Assembly (NCBI GenBank): GCA_001662425.1 | Contig: BDDC01001020.1 | Span: 1-35,609 of the forward strand | Reading direction: 5' to 3' | Source: Chlamydomonas sphaeroides | Lineage: Eukaryota > Chlorophyta > Chlorophyceae > Chlamydomonadales > Chlamydomonadaceae | Length of the DNA stretch: 35,609 bases | Part shown: piece after piece, positions 13,101 to 21,348 of the stretch | Numbering within the stretch: position 1 is the stretch's first letter | Layout: every line of letters begins with the position of its first letter | Made by a program: the position numbers and the translations under genes | Notes under the pieces: generated by a model | The model's input: the letters and a program-made list of their open reading frames with translations, nothing else | Databases searched by the model: none | What the model was told of the DNA's origin: nothing

Positions 13101-16100
13101 CACACGCCGGCAGACGAGGACGCGGGGCTCATCCGCATCACAGCGCTGCGCGCCTCCGCCTCGGGCGGCCGCTCCGCCGCCGCCTCCCGCTCGCCGCCGC
13201 CGCCCTCGGCCGAGGCCGTGCTGGCTGCGCTGGTGGCGCGCTTTGGCAGCCGCACCGGTCCCGCAGCGTCGCGCCGCCCGCACGACGCCAGCGACAGCGA
13301 AAGCGAGGACGACGGCGGCAGCTGCGGCGAGCTGGATGCCAGCGGCGACAGCGCCACCGCCAGCAGCGCCTCCGCCACCGACGGCGGCCTGTGGGCGCGC
13401 CGCACGCCTCTGGGCAGCCGGCTCGCCTCTCGCGGCGGCTCGCGAGCGCCCTCGCGCATGCCCTCCCGTCTGGACCTCGGCACGCGCGACGGCAGCGGCA
13501 GCCCCAGCCCCAGCCGCCAGTCGCACAACGGCTCCCTCGCCGCAGCCCCGCCCCTGCAGTCGCAGCCCGGCGGCAGCCGGCGCCGGCTGATGGAGCAGGC
13601 CGCGGCGGCTGCGGTTGGGCTGCGGCCCGCCGTGTCTAGCCTGCGCTCCACGCGGGCCTCGGCCCCCGGCTCCGTCCACCCCTCGGACGACGAGGACGGC
13701 GGCGCGCCGGCGGCGGTCGGCGGCCGTCCCTCGCGCCAGCAGTCCAGCGCAGGCAGTGAGGAGGCAGCCACCCGCACGGCCCTGTCCGCGCCGCTCATGG
13801 AGCAAGCGACGGCGCAGCCCGGCGCGGCGCCGGCCGCTGCCATCGGCGTCGACGGCACCGCCGCCTCCGCCGAGGACAGCGGCAGTGAGCGGCGCAGCCC
13901 GTCCGGCGCGCTGGCGATGCCGCTGGTGCCGTCGGCGCCGGCGCCGGCGCCGCTGGGCCGCCCTGGCCTGGGCGTCGCGAGTGCGGCCGCCAGACCGCCG
14001 CCGGGGCATGTGAAGTTCGCGCTCGTCGCTGCCGCAGCAGCCGCTGCGCCCGGCGGCGGCGCCACCGACGACGCCTCCGCCTCCAGGCCCGTCGCTGCCT
14101 CGGCACCCGAGCCCCGCCGGCCCTCGCGGAGCGGCTTCATCCCCATCCTCGTGCCACCGCCGCCCGCCATGGGCCTGGCGAAGGCCAAGCGCCCCGGCTC
14201 TGGCGCAGGCGACGCCCCGCCTGTGAAGCCGGCCATCCCAGACCTACCCCATCTGGTCAGCGTCACGGTCAGCCGACGGGCTGCCATGCAGCAGCAGTAC
14301 GCCGCCGAGGCGGCGTCGCTGGCTAGCCTGCCGCCGCTGCCGGCCATGGGCGGGCCCGTGCTGACGCGGCCGCCGGCTGCGGCCGCGCTCGAGGCGCCGC
14401 CCCGTGCCGGCGCCGGCGCCCATGCAGCATACGCCAGCGCCGCAGCCCCGCGGCCCGGGCGGCCGCCGCCGACTCCCCAGAACTGGTCCGAGGGCCTGGC
14501 GCCACCTCAAGCGCGCTCCCGGCCCAGTGACGGCAGGCACCCCACGAGCACAGACCCCGCACTCGCCGCGTCTGCGGCCCCCGAGGGGGCCGTCGCCATC
14601 ACGGTCAGAGAGCTCACGGGCGCTCCCCTGCCGGCTTTGCCGCCCGCGGCGCTGTGGCGGCGGCCCTCCGAGGGAGAAGGCGGCCCCGGCCAGGGCCCCA
14701 GTGCCGCCGCGCGCTCCGGGGCGGTGGCTGAACCCGCCTCTGGCGTGATATCGGGACAGGAGTCTCCCACGCTGCCGACGGGGCGCAAGCGGTCCATGTC
14801 TGTGGCATGGAATGATGGACCCGACCCCGACGACGAGGAGGGCGAGGAGCACCACCACCACACACCCGCCGCCTCGGGACCAGCGACGGCCCGCTCCGGG
14901 CACCGCAGCCGCCGCCACTTCGCGTCCTTCGTGCCAGACGAGCTGGTCATGGAGGGTGAGCAAGACGCCGAGCAGCAGCAGTCAAAGTCAAAGTCGCAGC
15001 GAAGAAGTGCCCGCAGCGGCCACGGCCTCGCCCCACGCCCGGTCGATCTCGACGGCGCCGTTGCGATCACCGTCGATGGCGCGCCAGCGATGCCGTCGCC
15101 TGCACTGCACGGCCTGCGACTTCAGGACGTGTCCCGCGGCGGTGCCCCCAGCCCCACTCCTGGCGTGATATCGGGACAGGAGTCTCCCGCGCTGCCGGTG
15201 GGCCGTGAACGGTCCATGTCTGTGGCATGGGATGACGGACCCGACCCCGACGACGATGAGGACGAGGAGCACCACCACACCCCCGCCGCCTCGGCACGAT
15301 CCACGACCGGCCAGTCCGGGCACCGCAGCCGCCGCCGCTTCGCGTCCTTCGTGCCAGAGGAGCTGGTCATGGAAGGCGACCAAGATGCCGAGCAGCAGCA
15401 GCAGCGCCAGCAGCAGCGCCAGCTGCAGCGCCAGCCGCAGCAGGCCGAGCACAGCGCCGACGCCATGGGCCCGGTCTTCACGCCCTCACCGCGCGCCGAC
15501 GTGCCGCCAGCCTCCACGGACGGCGCCTCTCCGGCCCGCGCCCTCCCATCCCGTCTGGCCAGGGCCGCGGTGGCCTCCTCTGAGACCAACGTGGGCGTGC
15601 AGCAGCAACAGCAGCAGCACCTGGCAATGGACGCTGGAGCCCGCGGGGTCGCGGCAAGCACTCCCGGCGTCATCAGGCGGGACCCCGGGCCGGTGGCCGA
15701 GGCCTCGGAGATTGCGGAGGGCGGGCTGGAGTTGGCTGCGTTCACACCCCAGACCAGGATGCCGGCGGCGCTGTCGACCGCGGTGATCACGCCTGGGGCG
15801 CTGACGCCGGCACGGGGCGCGGCAGTTCTACAGCAACCGTGAGTCGGGGGCTAGCCGGGGTGCCCCAAGCTGCCCCTCTGCGGCCCTGACACGGGCCACG
15901 GCCCCCTTGCCGCCACCTTGAAGGCCGCCGCCCATCGCCCCTTCCCCTCATCCCGCCCTCAGGCCTGCCGCCCTGGGCTGGTCGTACGGCCCCATGATAC
16001 AGGCGGTGCTGGTGAGGCCCGCTGTGCCCATGCAGAAGAAACACACGCAGCCCAGGCCCTGGCCGGCCCACTCACCCCCGGCCGCGTGCCTGGCTCAAAC

Positions 16101-17554
16101 CCTCATCTTCTTCGCCGCCCCCGCACCGCCACCAGGCCATGACGGAGGCCACCCGCGCGCTGGTGGGGTCCATGTGTGGGGCCACCGCCCAGCTGGCGGA
16201 CATGGTGGCCCTCACACAGCAGCTGCTGGCGGCGGCGTCCGCGGCCGCGGCGGCGCACGGCACCGGCGCAGCGGTGCGGGCGGCGGTGCGGCAGGCGGCC
16301 GCCGCGCACCTCCAGGTCGGTGTGGCTGTCGGGGCGGAGGGGACCGGGCTGCTGTGAGGGGCAGGGGCCGCGTCCGGGACGCATGGCAGGCGCGCCGAAT
16401 GCAGGCCGTCGTGCAGCCCCGCGCCTACCGGTCGCTGCCCACGTCCTGTTTCCCCCGCCGCAGAGCTCCGGCCGCGCTGACTCGGCCTCAGCGCTGTGCG
16501 AGTCGCTGACGCTCCTGACCCTCGGCTCGGCGTCGCTGCTGCCGCCCGGCCCCTCGCGCGCGGGGCGGGGGCCGCCGCCGTCGCGCGCCGTCTCGGCGGG
16601 CGGCTCCTCGGACTCGAGCTTGCTCAGGGCCTTCCCGCCATCGCCGCTGTCACGGCCTGGCGTGTCCGGCGGCGTGCAGTCCATGCCCTCCTCCGACGTG
16701 CTCTTGGCGGTGCGTGGGGCCCTTGCCTGCTAGGACCCACGGCCAGCACCCAGCCTAGCACCCCGCTGCCCCATGACCGCCGGTGGCGCCCGGCGCCCGT
16801 CATGCCAAGGGGGCCCGTGCCCCGCCCTCCACGCCCTCCGGCAGCCCCGTCCCTGACTGCGCTCCCGCTTCCTTGCCTGGCCGCCACCGTAGGCCATCGA
16901 GCGCGACTCCTCGGACACCAACAGCGGCCACGGACCCATGGGCGCCAGGCCGCGTGTGGTCGCTCGCGCTGCGGCGGCTCTGCGGCTGGCGGGCCAGCAG
17001 CGGCGCCAGCTGGAGGTGGGCCGGGGGGGGCACGAGGCCCGGACACGCGGGTGCAGGGGGCCTGTGGGTGCAGGGTGTGCAGGGGGCCTGGGTGTGCAGG
17101 GGGCCTGTGGGTGCAGGGGGCCTGTGGGTGCAGGGGGCCTGTGGGTGCAGGGTGCCTGGGGAGCCTGGGTGCATTGGGCTCCTGGCGAGGGCTTGGGTGG
17201 GCAGCCGTGCAGGGGGTGAACGGATGACGCGGAGTGTGCTGCCCTGGCCCTGACCCCCCTGCCGCCGTGTGCTGTCGCCGTCGACGCCGCAGGAGGAGGT
17301 CCTCGCGTCCGCGGCCTCGGCCGGCTCTGCGTCCGCCATGCTACGGCCGCCGCCGCTGCCGCCGCCGCCGCTGCCGCCGCTGCCGTTTGCGCAGATTGGC
17401 CGGCCCCAGCCGAAGTACCGCTCCGAGGGCGGCGCGGCGGGGGGCCGCGGCCCGTGGCACAGCCGGGCGGCGCTGCTGGCGCTCGCGGCGCTCAAGGTGG
17501 AGGGCGTGCGGAGGCATGAGCTGGAGGAGGACGTGCTGGCTGGGGCAGCGAGGA

Positions 17555-17589
<35 letters not shown>

Positions 17590-17817
17590 GCTTTTGAGCA
17601 GCAGCAGGGAGGAGGAGCGCAGGCGCCGGCTGCGGGCCGCGCAAGCGGTGCTGCGAGCCCCGCGGGCGGCGGAAGCCGGAGCGACGCGGGTGGCGGGCAG
17701 CTGCCGGTGGAGCCGCAGGAGCTGCGGAGCCGCGCGCTGGTGTCGGAGGCGGTGGGGGAGGGGGATGAGGGCGCGGAGGCCATGGCGTTCCTGGCGGAGG
17801 CGCTGAGGTCGCCGTGA
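1..17817 (+). CDS. Giant polycystin-type (TRPP) cation channel with proline-rich and Ig-like ectodomain; 5' partial
   Basis: Spliced gene, open at the left edge. Exons: 1-1104, 1223-1294, 1609-1767, 2091-2185, 2444-2534, 2675-2760, 2875-3082, 3392-3769, 4117-4196, 4341-4409, 4576-4750, 4924-5040, 5235-5357, 5518-5977, 6149-6345, 6533-6676, 6858-6965, 7162-8085, 8258-8314, 8458-8610, 9026-9517, 9680-9802, 9953-10164, 10355-10514, 10634-10865, 10962-11341, 11454-11924, 12168-12251, 12500-12589, 12825-15838, 15963-16011, 16136-16315, 16464-16709, 16893-17015, 17293-17817. All 34 junctions have GT-AG borders and keep frame, giving about 3726 residues before TGA at 17815. The polycystin extracellular domain and five transmembrane helices identify the family; polycystins are Ca2+-permeable channels of cilia and plasma membrane. 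The size and large ectodomain recall polycystin-1 more than polycystin-2, but I see no PLAT domain. The terminal codon overlaps a perfect GTGAGT donor, so the gene could continue rightwards. The function is inferred from family; the exon model is well supported. Confidence 0.88.
1116..1174 (+). repeat. Three tandem ~20-bp units in intron 1
   Basis: The motif GTAGTGTGACGCA / GTAGCGTGACGCA occurs three times just downstream of the exon 1 donor, with spacing of about 20 bp. It is intronic and of no known function. Confidence 0.7.
1223..6345 (+). CDS. Ectodomain exons 2-15: about five DUF5011-type Ig-like domains with interleaved Cys motifs
   Basis: Fourteen exons encode about 770 residues. The clearest Ig-like (DUF5011/PF16403-type) modules are: 1609-2170 (begins ITLSG, ends VTYTARDSRGNVA..RLVFVED); 2693-3450 (PVITLLGNG, then DPGAT, then YNALDASGNRA); about 3610-4590; 4700-5600 (PPVLTL, GDLTS, FVVYDSLGASA); and 5800-6345 (VDGDLSPDITARV, YNLTYALTAPSSG). 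The hallmark order V-x-L-x-G, Y-x-D-x-GA, DGD, Y-x-A-x-DxSGN is visible, interrupted by loops. Domains 1-3 are each followed by a short Cys motif (EFRCPS..CS..GRC, EFTCPS..CS..GIC, RNCPSGACS..GYC). These beta-sandwiches are typical of adhesion or spacer stalks. Exon 12 has a NAGNAG acceptor (4921 or 4924). Confidence 0.8.
6418..6489 (+). repeat. (TGACC)n microsatellite in intron 15
   Basis: About 14 uninterrupted copies of the pentamer TGACC/CCTGA lie about 40 bp before the exon 16 acceptor (AG at 6531-6532). They probably vary in length between strains. Confidence 0.95.
6533..9517 (+). CDS. Exons 16-21: helical/linker part of the ectodomain before the channel
   Basis: Six exons encode about 626 residues (1139-1764, counted from the window's first codon). 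It opens with a SEA-like alternation of an amphipathic helix and strands (SIADAFAAKLQ.., then YYVVQ|VVVNITVGR). A 308-codon exon of low complexity (7162-8085) follows, then Ala-rich, heptad-like helices (WEVEQLASAMQEQQ, then LVGSLGAIEAATDQ) suggestive of coiled coil. Exon 21 contains a nine-Pro run (9229-9261) and ends with a weakly hydrophobic GGANVVLAGLLLTQ. Dibasic-Leu-Leu motifs recur (RRRLL 7246, KRRELL 7663, HRRLL 7864, RRRRLLQ about 9296). No catalytic motif is seen. Domain assignment is weak; the coding call rests on frame-consistent splicing and codon bias. Confidence 0.7.
6958..7045 (+). repeat. Tandem duplication spanning the exon 17 splice donor
   Basis: CGTGCAG|GTGCGGGCGCAGG occurs at the true exon end (donor at 6966) and again 49 bp downstream (ghost junction after 7014), each followed by similar G-rich sequence. 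The second copy lies inside the intron and supplies a second potential donor. Confidence 0.8.
8603..8866 (+). repeat. AT-rich tandem repeat (118 and 126 bp units) carrying splice-donor copies, intron 20
   Basis: TCATGCAG followed by a GTGCGGCC-like donor occurs at 8603, 8721 and 8847. The first is the end of exon 20. The two intervening segments are near-identical (CATAATAACCACTT, TTCACCGTAAGTGTATTCG, GCCTAAGCCAAGGTACTTGC). They are strikingly AT-rich against the surrounding GC-rich DNA. Stops in the repeat show that only the first donor gives a long coding exon. Confidence 0.9.
9680..12251 (+). CDS. Exons 22-28: polycystin extracellular domain and transmembrane channel core
   Basis: Exons 22-24 (9680-10514) match the polycystin/TOP domain: VDPTF..SSLFNPELDPGQYYN, YLRHGGYLSGPLTRSL, and the hallmark TR..LRAQLLTYNPQLRLLGLW with a following aromatic/hydrophobic strand. 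Exon 25 encodes S2 (FLPDLLVLLLAIGFMGLTLY). Exon 26 encodes S3 (WAALQALTAALMLVSLALLA) and starts S4. Exon 27 encodes S4 (YWLVQAFALAGLLGSWLRYA, followed by basic VRRLGLLLRAL), S5 (about 11556-11625), a pore-helix-like stretch (GDVASLLLRFAVPL) and S6 (about 11780-11863) with a basic RRVRRLRRRR exit. A canonical S1 before the TOP domain is not obvious. The usual polycystin-2 filter motif after the pore helix is replaced by a Gly-rich loop, so permeation cannot be assumed. Confidence 0.85.
12500..17817 (+). CDS. Exons 29-35: very long low-complexity cytoplasmic tail of the polycystin-type protein
   Basis: About 1400 residues follow S6, mostly in one 3014-nt exon (12825-15838). The tail is rich in Ala, Pro, Ser and Gly with acidic Ser clusters (SDSESEDDGG near 13289), a tandem 140-residue duplication at about 14582-15412 (His tract, RKRSMSVAW phospho-motif), Q-rich runs (15387-15450) and a nine-Gln run (17560-17586). 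Exons 32 and 34 are helical and Ala-rich. Exon 35 begins EEVLASAAS and contains ELEEDVLAGAA, motifs that recur in the downstream cassette at 20743. No EF-hand is recognised. The tail is likely a disordered scaffold for kinases or ciliary trafficking; that is inference. The stop is TGA 17815-17817, but CC|GTGAGT there could instead splice on. Confidence 0.75.
14742..15410 (+). repeat. Coding tandem duplication in the cytoplasmic tail, offset 420 bp
   Basis: Two copies (14742-14990 and 15162-15410) align at exactly 420 bp, or 140 codons, with near-identical blocks such as the 5' GVISGQESP and RSMSVAW segments. A weaker extension upstream (GAVAITV at about 14590 and 15055) suggests the whole unit is about 140 residues. 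Conserved elements in order are GVISGQESP, R[KE]RSMSVAW, DGPDPDD, a His run, SGHRSRR, FASFVP[DE]ELVMEG and a Gln run. Divergence is mostly synonymous or conservative, indicating a fairly recent in-frame duplication. Confidence 0.9.
17046..17175 (+). repeat. Minisatellite, ~16-17 bp GTGGGTGCAGGGGGCCT units, in intron 34
   Basis: About seven imperfect copies of a G-rich unit fill most of the intron between exons 34 and 35. No spacers or palindromes are present, so it is not a CRISPR-like array. On the transcribed RNA it is G-rich and could form quadruplexes. Confidence 0.85.
17560..17586 (+). repeat. CAG repeat encoding nine glutamines in exon 35
   Basis: Nine perfect CAG codons follow RME and precede HAFEQQQ in the last exon of the channel gene. 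Confidence 0.95.
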
Positions 17818-19174
17818 GTGTGTTCATTTTTAAGGAAAGTAAAGTGTTTTGTATGTGTTGTTGGGTAGCGGAGGGCATGGCCGCAGCTTGGTTCCCGAGA
17901 TTGAGCATGTGAGCGGCCTGAGTGAGGTCTGTGGCCGGACGCCGTCGGCGGCAGCAGTTCCATATAACTGCTGGGTGGCATGCTTAGCGAACCAGGCGCA
18001 ACATTGCTGCGGCATTCATGCCTTCATCTTACGGGATGCAGTAGTTGTTGTGCGTAGTATGGATTGAGCGTTTGTGGAATCAGTTGGCGGAAGTGCGGCT
18101 GAAGCCCAGCCATGACAGCCACGAGTCTGGTCTGGGTGGCCTCTTTTGGGGGCGAGCCATGCGCCCATGCGCAGCTGGAACAGGTTTGTGCATACACTAT
18201 CATCGTTCATCGTGGTTGCTTGAAGAGGCGCCATGGCCGCCCGCTGGCAGACCCCATCGTTGCGATCGCGGGTTGCGTGCATCATAGCTTCATAAAAACC
18301 AAGTTGAGAAGCTGCCGGTACCGAGCTGGCGCACTTTCGGTGGCTTCGCTCGGCAGGCAGGTGTTCGGGGTTGTCGTGATTGCTGTGTTGGGGGTGCGGC
18401 AGGGCGCACCGTTCGGTGGCTGGGGGATGCGGTGCAAGGCCGCCTGCCCCGCTTCCTGCGCGAGAGGAGACTGCTACATACTTTCATGTGATGTCGCGAA
18501 TAGAATGCATACTGTGCGGGTACTGTTGACTCCAGGGTGACTAGAGCAGTCGCATGCGTGCGCTAGCCGCTTAAGCCGCTTGCAGCACCGCCGGGCGCGC
18601 GCACGGCCATGCGGAGCGTGTTCTGGTAGTGCGGCGGGAGGTGGGCAAAGGCTTGTTTGGCTGGCGCCCTGTACACGCACGCATACACCGGTACGTACAC
18701 GCTGTCGTGAGTACGGCAACCAGGTGACGTGGCCGCGATCGCCGCTTGTAACTTTACCATCGTGGACTGCCTCCGTTGCTGGCAGCGCCTCGTAACGCAA
18801 CACACTTAGGGCCCCTGGATCCTGGCTAGCTAGCTGTGGACTTTTTTTCCTGCGCCAGTAGCGAGCGGACCCACTGACGCGGCGCTGAGAGGCGCTGAGC
18901 TACCTACCGAGGGCTACCGTGCGGCTTGCTGCGCGTTCGGCAGGGTTGGGCTGGCCCTGAAGTGCCGCTGCTGTGCCCTATCGCGAACTGGACCCTGCCA
19001 GCGGTGCCAGCGGTGCCTGCCTGGCAGCCAGATTAGTGCCAGCCAGCTTCCTGGCACTCTTGGGTGTGCTGACAAGTTCAGGGGCATGCTCCGGGGTAGT
19101 GGTGCTCTGCCGCGCTAGCCCCCTGCAAGCGCCAGCACCAGCTTCTTTGGCCTTGGGCTGGAGCGGTGGTGCAG
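17818..19174 (+). other. Stretch without a supported gene; probable 3'UTR of the channel gene
   Basis: After the TGA the sequence loses its coding-like GC bias: AT-rich blocks begin immediately, no conserved frame is seen, and only short open frames occur. A TGTAA signal lies 930 bp downstream of the stop. The first bases, GTGAGTGTGT, also make a strong splice donor, so the stretch could instead be intronic if the gene continues into the cassette at 19175-21348. Confidence 0.5.
18747..18751 (+). terminator. Candidate polyadenylation signal TGTAA
   Basis: This is the first TGTAA on the + strand after the stop at 17817, giving a 3'UTR of about 950 nt, a normal length for volvocine genes. TGTAA is the known chlorophyte signal. 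A second TGTAA at 19484-19488 is an alternative, but lies beyond the first candidate exon of the cassette. Confidence 0.45.
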
Positions 19175-19255
19175 ACTACCATACCTGCCCCTGGGGATGT
19201 AGCCGTGCAGGCGTGGGAGCACCACGAGGCCCGGCAGGCGGCGGAGCAAGCGCAG
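19175..19255 (+). CDS. Candidate exon (copy 2 of the channel-gene tail)
   Basis: An 81-nt, phase 0 to phase 0 segment is bounded by GGTGCAG and a GTAGGC donor and encodes a helical peptide ending EARQAAEQAQ. The end resembles that of exon 32 of the upstream gene (VRQAAAAHLQ), with the same phase, and it precedes the other duplicated exons in the same order. It is short and the similarity is low, so the call is tentative. No convincing counterpart of exon 31 was found upstream. Confidence 0.35.
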
Positions 19256-20044
19256 GTAGGCAGCGGCCGCCAGGGCGCAGCGCCAACGGCGCACGACGAC
19301 GACGTAGCTCCCAAGGAGGCTTCACGCGGCGCTGAGCGCAGCTAATGCGGGGCGCTGGGCAAAGGAAGACAACATGCAAGACGGCATCGAGGGGAGGGGA
19401 GCGTGGGGGAAAACGAAGGGGGTTGCCAGCCATACACACCCACACAAGGTGTACGGCGTAGACACGGCCTCTCGCGGCCGGCTTGTAACATACACTACTA
19501 CCGCTACTTAAGCTGCCTCGTTGCTGGCAGAGCTTAAACCTGTGACCCAGCTTTGTGCCGTTGAAATCCTTCGCGCCCACTCTCTTGACGCCGTTCTTCG
19601 ACATAGCCCCATTGTTGCGTTTAACTACAAGCTGTCATCATAGGCACCCGGCTGGCTTGCTAGTAGAAGCTCCTAGACCTCGCGGGTTTTGACCAGCGCC
19701 GCGTAAGCGTGACTGGCAGAGGCCTAGAGGCTTGCATCTACCAGCGACTTAAGGAGCTGCGCAAGACAAGGCGCTGCGGAGGCACATGTCGTGCTGATTG
19801 GTGTCGGGTCCGTCGTTAACAGCCGTGGATGCCATCGCATTGATACCTGGCAGCCAGCCAAGGTAGTTTTTTTACCGTTCGCCGGCATCTAAACGGCACC
19901 CACACACACGCGGCTGCAAACCCCTGTCGCCCCCCGCGCAACAACTGCATACCGTGTGTCACCACGTAGGCAGCTCCAGCATCATGCCCTTTGAATGTTA
20001 CGCTTCCCTGCGCAGGCGGGCTGGGTGCTCTGGCGCCTTCGCAG

Positions 20045-21348
20045 CCTCCCATGGCGGGGCATCTGGACCACGCCATGGAGCGGGCCGCAAGCCACCGGTC
20101 GGTCAGGCTTCGGACGCCGTCCACAGAGATGCTAATGATGGTGCGGATGCTAGTCACGGGTAACTCGGTGTCAAATCACCCGTCCTGCTGGGGAAGTGCA
20201 GCGCTGCGTGTAAACTGCAGCGATGTCCAGAACGCCTGGCAGGGCCCGGCCCAGACGTCGCTGCGTGTCGCCGCCGCCCTGACTCACCTCCAATCCCATC
20301 ATTCTGCAGGCTATTGAGCAAGAGGTTCCAGCGGGCGCATCTGGAGCGTCGCCGGAGCACAACTCCGTCTGGCGCGGATCGGCGGTACGCATGCTGGCCG
20401 TTGGCGCATTCCGGGCCATTGCTTCCCAGCGCAAACGGCTCGAGGCGAGTATGCTCAGGCGCCGACAGCCGCGCGCAGCGCCCAGCCGGTACCGTACTGC
20501 GCACTACGGAGCAACCGTCAGGCTCACTGTCAGGGGCCCGCTCCCGCTCTGGGCAAGGCGTTCGCCATGGAGCTGGCGCGCAGCTTGTGCCACCTGGCGG
20601 CCCGACGCTGGCTAAACAGCGCAGCCGGCCCGACGCTGGCGGGCCTGTGCTACACAGCGCAGCCGGCCCGACGCCACACATGCCTGCCTGGCGCCCACCC
20701 CAACATCTGTTCTGCTGCGCTGCTGCCCGCTCTGCTGCGCAGGAGGACGTGCTGCACAGTGCCGAGGACGCAGCGGCGCACACGGGCGCCAACCGGGTGT
20801 CCCTGGAGGACGACATCCTGGTGGCTGCGGAGAGCCTCGCGGCCACGCCGCTGGCGACCAGCCGCGCCGCCACCGAGCCCGGCCATGGCGAGGAGTCCAA
20901 GCCGGGCACGGCCCCGGGCGGCGACCGGCCGCTTCGCATCCGCAGCTGCCACAGCCACTCACAGCCGGGGGCGATGCGGCTGCCGTCGCAGGGCGGCATG
21001 GCGGTGAGCCGCAGCTTTGGCGGCGGCGCGTTAACTCGGAGCCCGTTCTCGCGGGGCCGGCTGATGCATGAGGATGATTTAGACGAGGACGACGTGGTCC
21101 GGTTCCTGGAGGGCAAGGTGCCCGAGTCGACCCCCGGGTCGGGCGCCGCAACGGCGAGGGGCGCGGGCACCGGCAGCGGGGCGGTGAGCGCGAGGGGCGA
21201 CGGCACGCAGCGGTCGGTAGTGGGGTCGGGGCCGGGGGCCGTAGGCGTGGGCTTGGAGACGAGCCCGGGGCCCGAGCTGGGAGGGGCCAGCGACGACGTG
21301 GAGGATGACGAGGTTGTGGCCTTTTTGGAACACAACAAGAAGCTGTGA
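20045..21348 (+). CDS. Duplicated 3'-exon cassette of the polycystin-type gene (alternative end or partial paralog)
   Basis: Three exons (20045-20140, 20310-20444, 20743-21348) are all phase 0 and end in TGA. They parallel exons 33, 34 and 35 of the upstream gene. The first ends TPSTEMLMM|GTGCGG, as exon 33 ends MPSSDVLLA|GTGCGT. The second starts AIEQE and ends SQRKRLE, as exon 34 starts AIERD and ends QQRRQLE. The third starts EDVLHSAED, as exon 35 starts EEVLASAAS. The second intron begins GCGAGT (a GC-AG intron), whereas the copy-1 donor is GTGGGC. The last exon encodes 201 residues with acidic repeats DDVVRFLEG and DEVVAFLEH near the C-terminus. Open frames and coding-like codon use argue against simple decay. 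Whether it belongs to the giant transcript or to a separate truncated gene is undecided. Confidence 0.65.

Noticed and set aside
12585..14347. Minus-strand open frames of 474 and 448 codons
   Set aside because: They are antisense to the 3014-nt tail exon, whose + frame links in phase to exons on both sides and contains a conserved duplication. The antisense translations are Arg/Ala/Gly noise.
17046..17175. Possible CRISPR-like array
   Set aside because: The units are contiguous G-rich minisatellite copies without unique spacers, inside an intron of a eukaryotic gene.
18112..18540. 142-codon + strand frame after the channel gene
   Set aside because: Codon use is neutral, there is no recognisable motif, and the position fits a 3'UTR or intron.
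18945..19015. Possible duplicate of exon 31 (GTTGGGCTGG resembles CTGGGCTGG)
   Set aside because: In the homologous frame a stop follows immediately. In other frames the peptide does not resemble exon 31, so it cannot be used to bridge copy 1 to copy 2.
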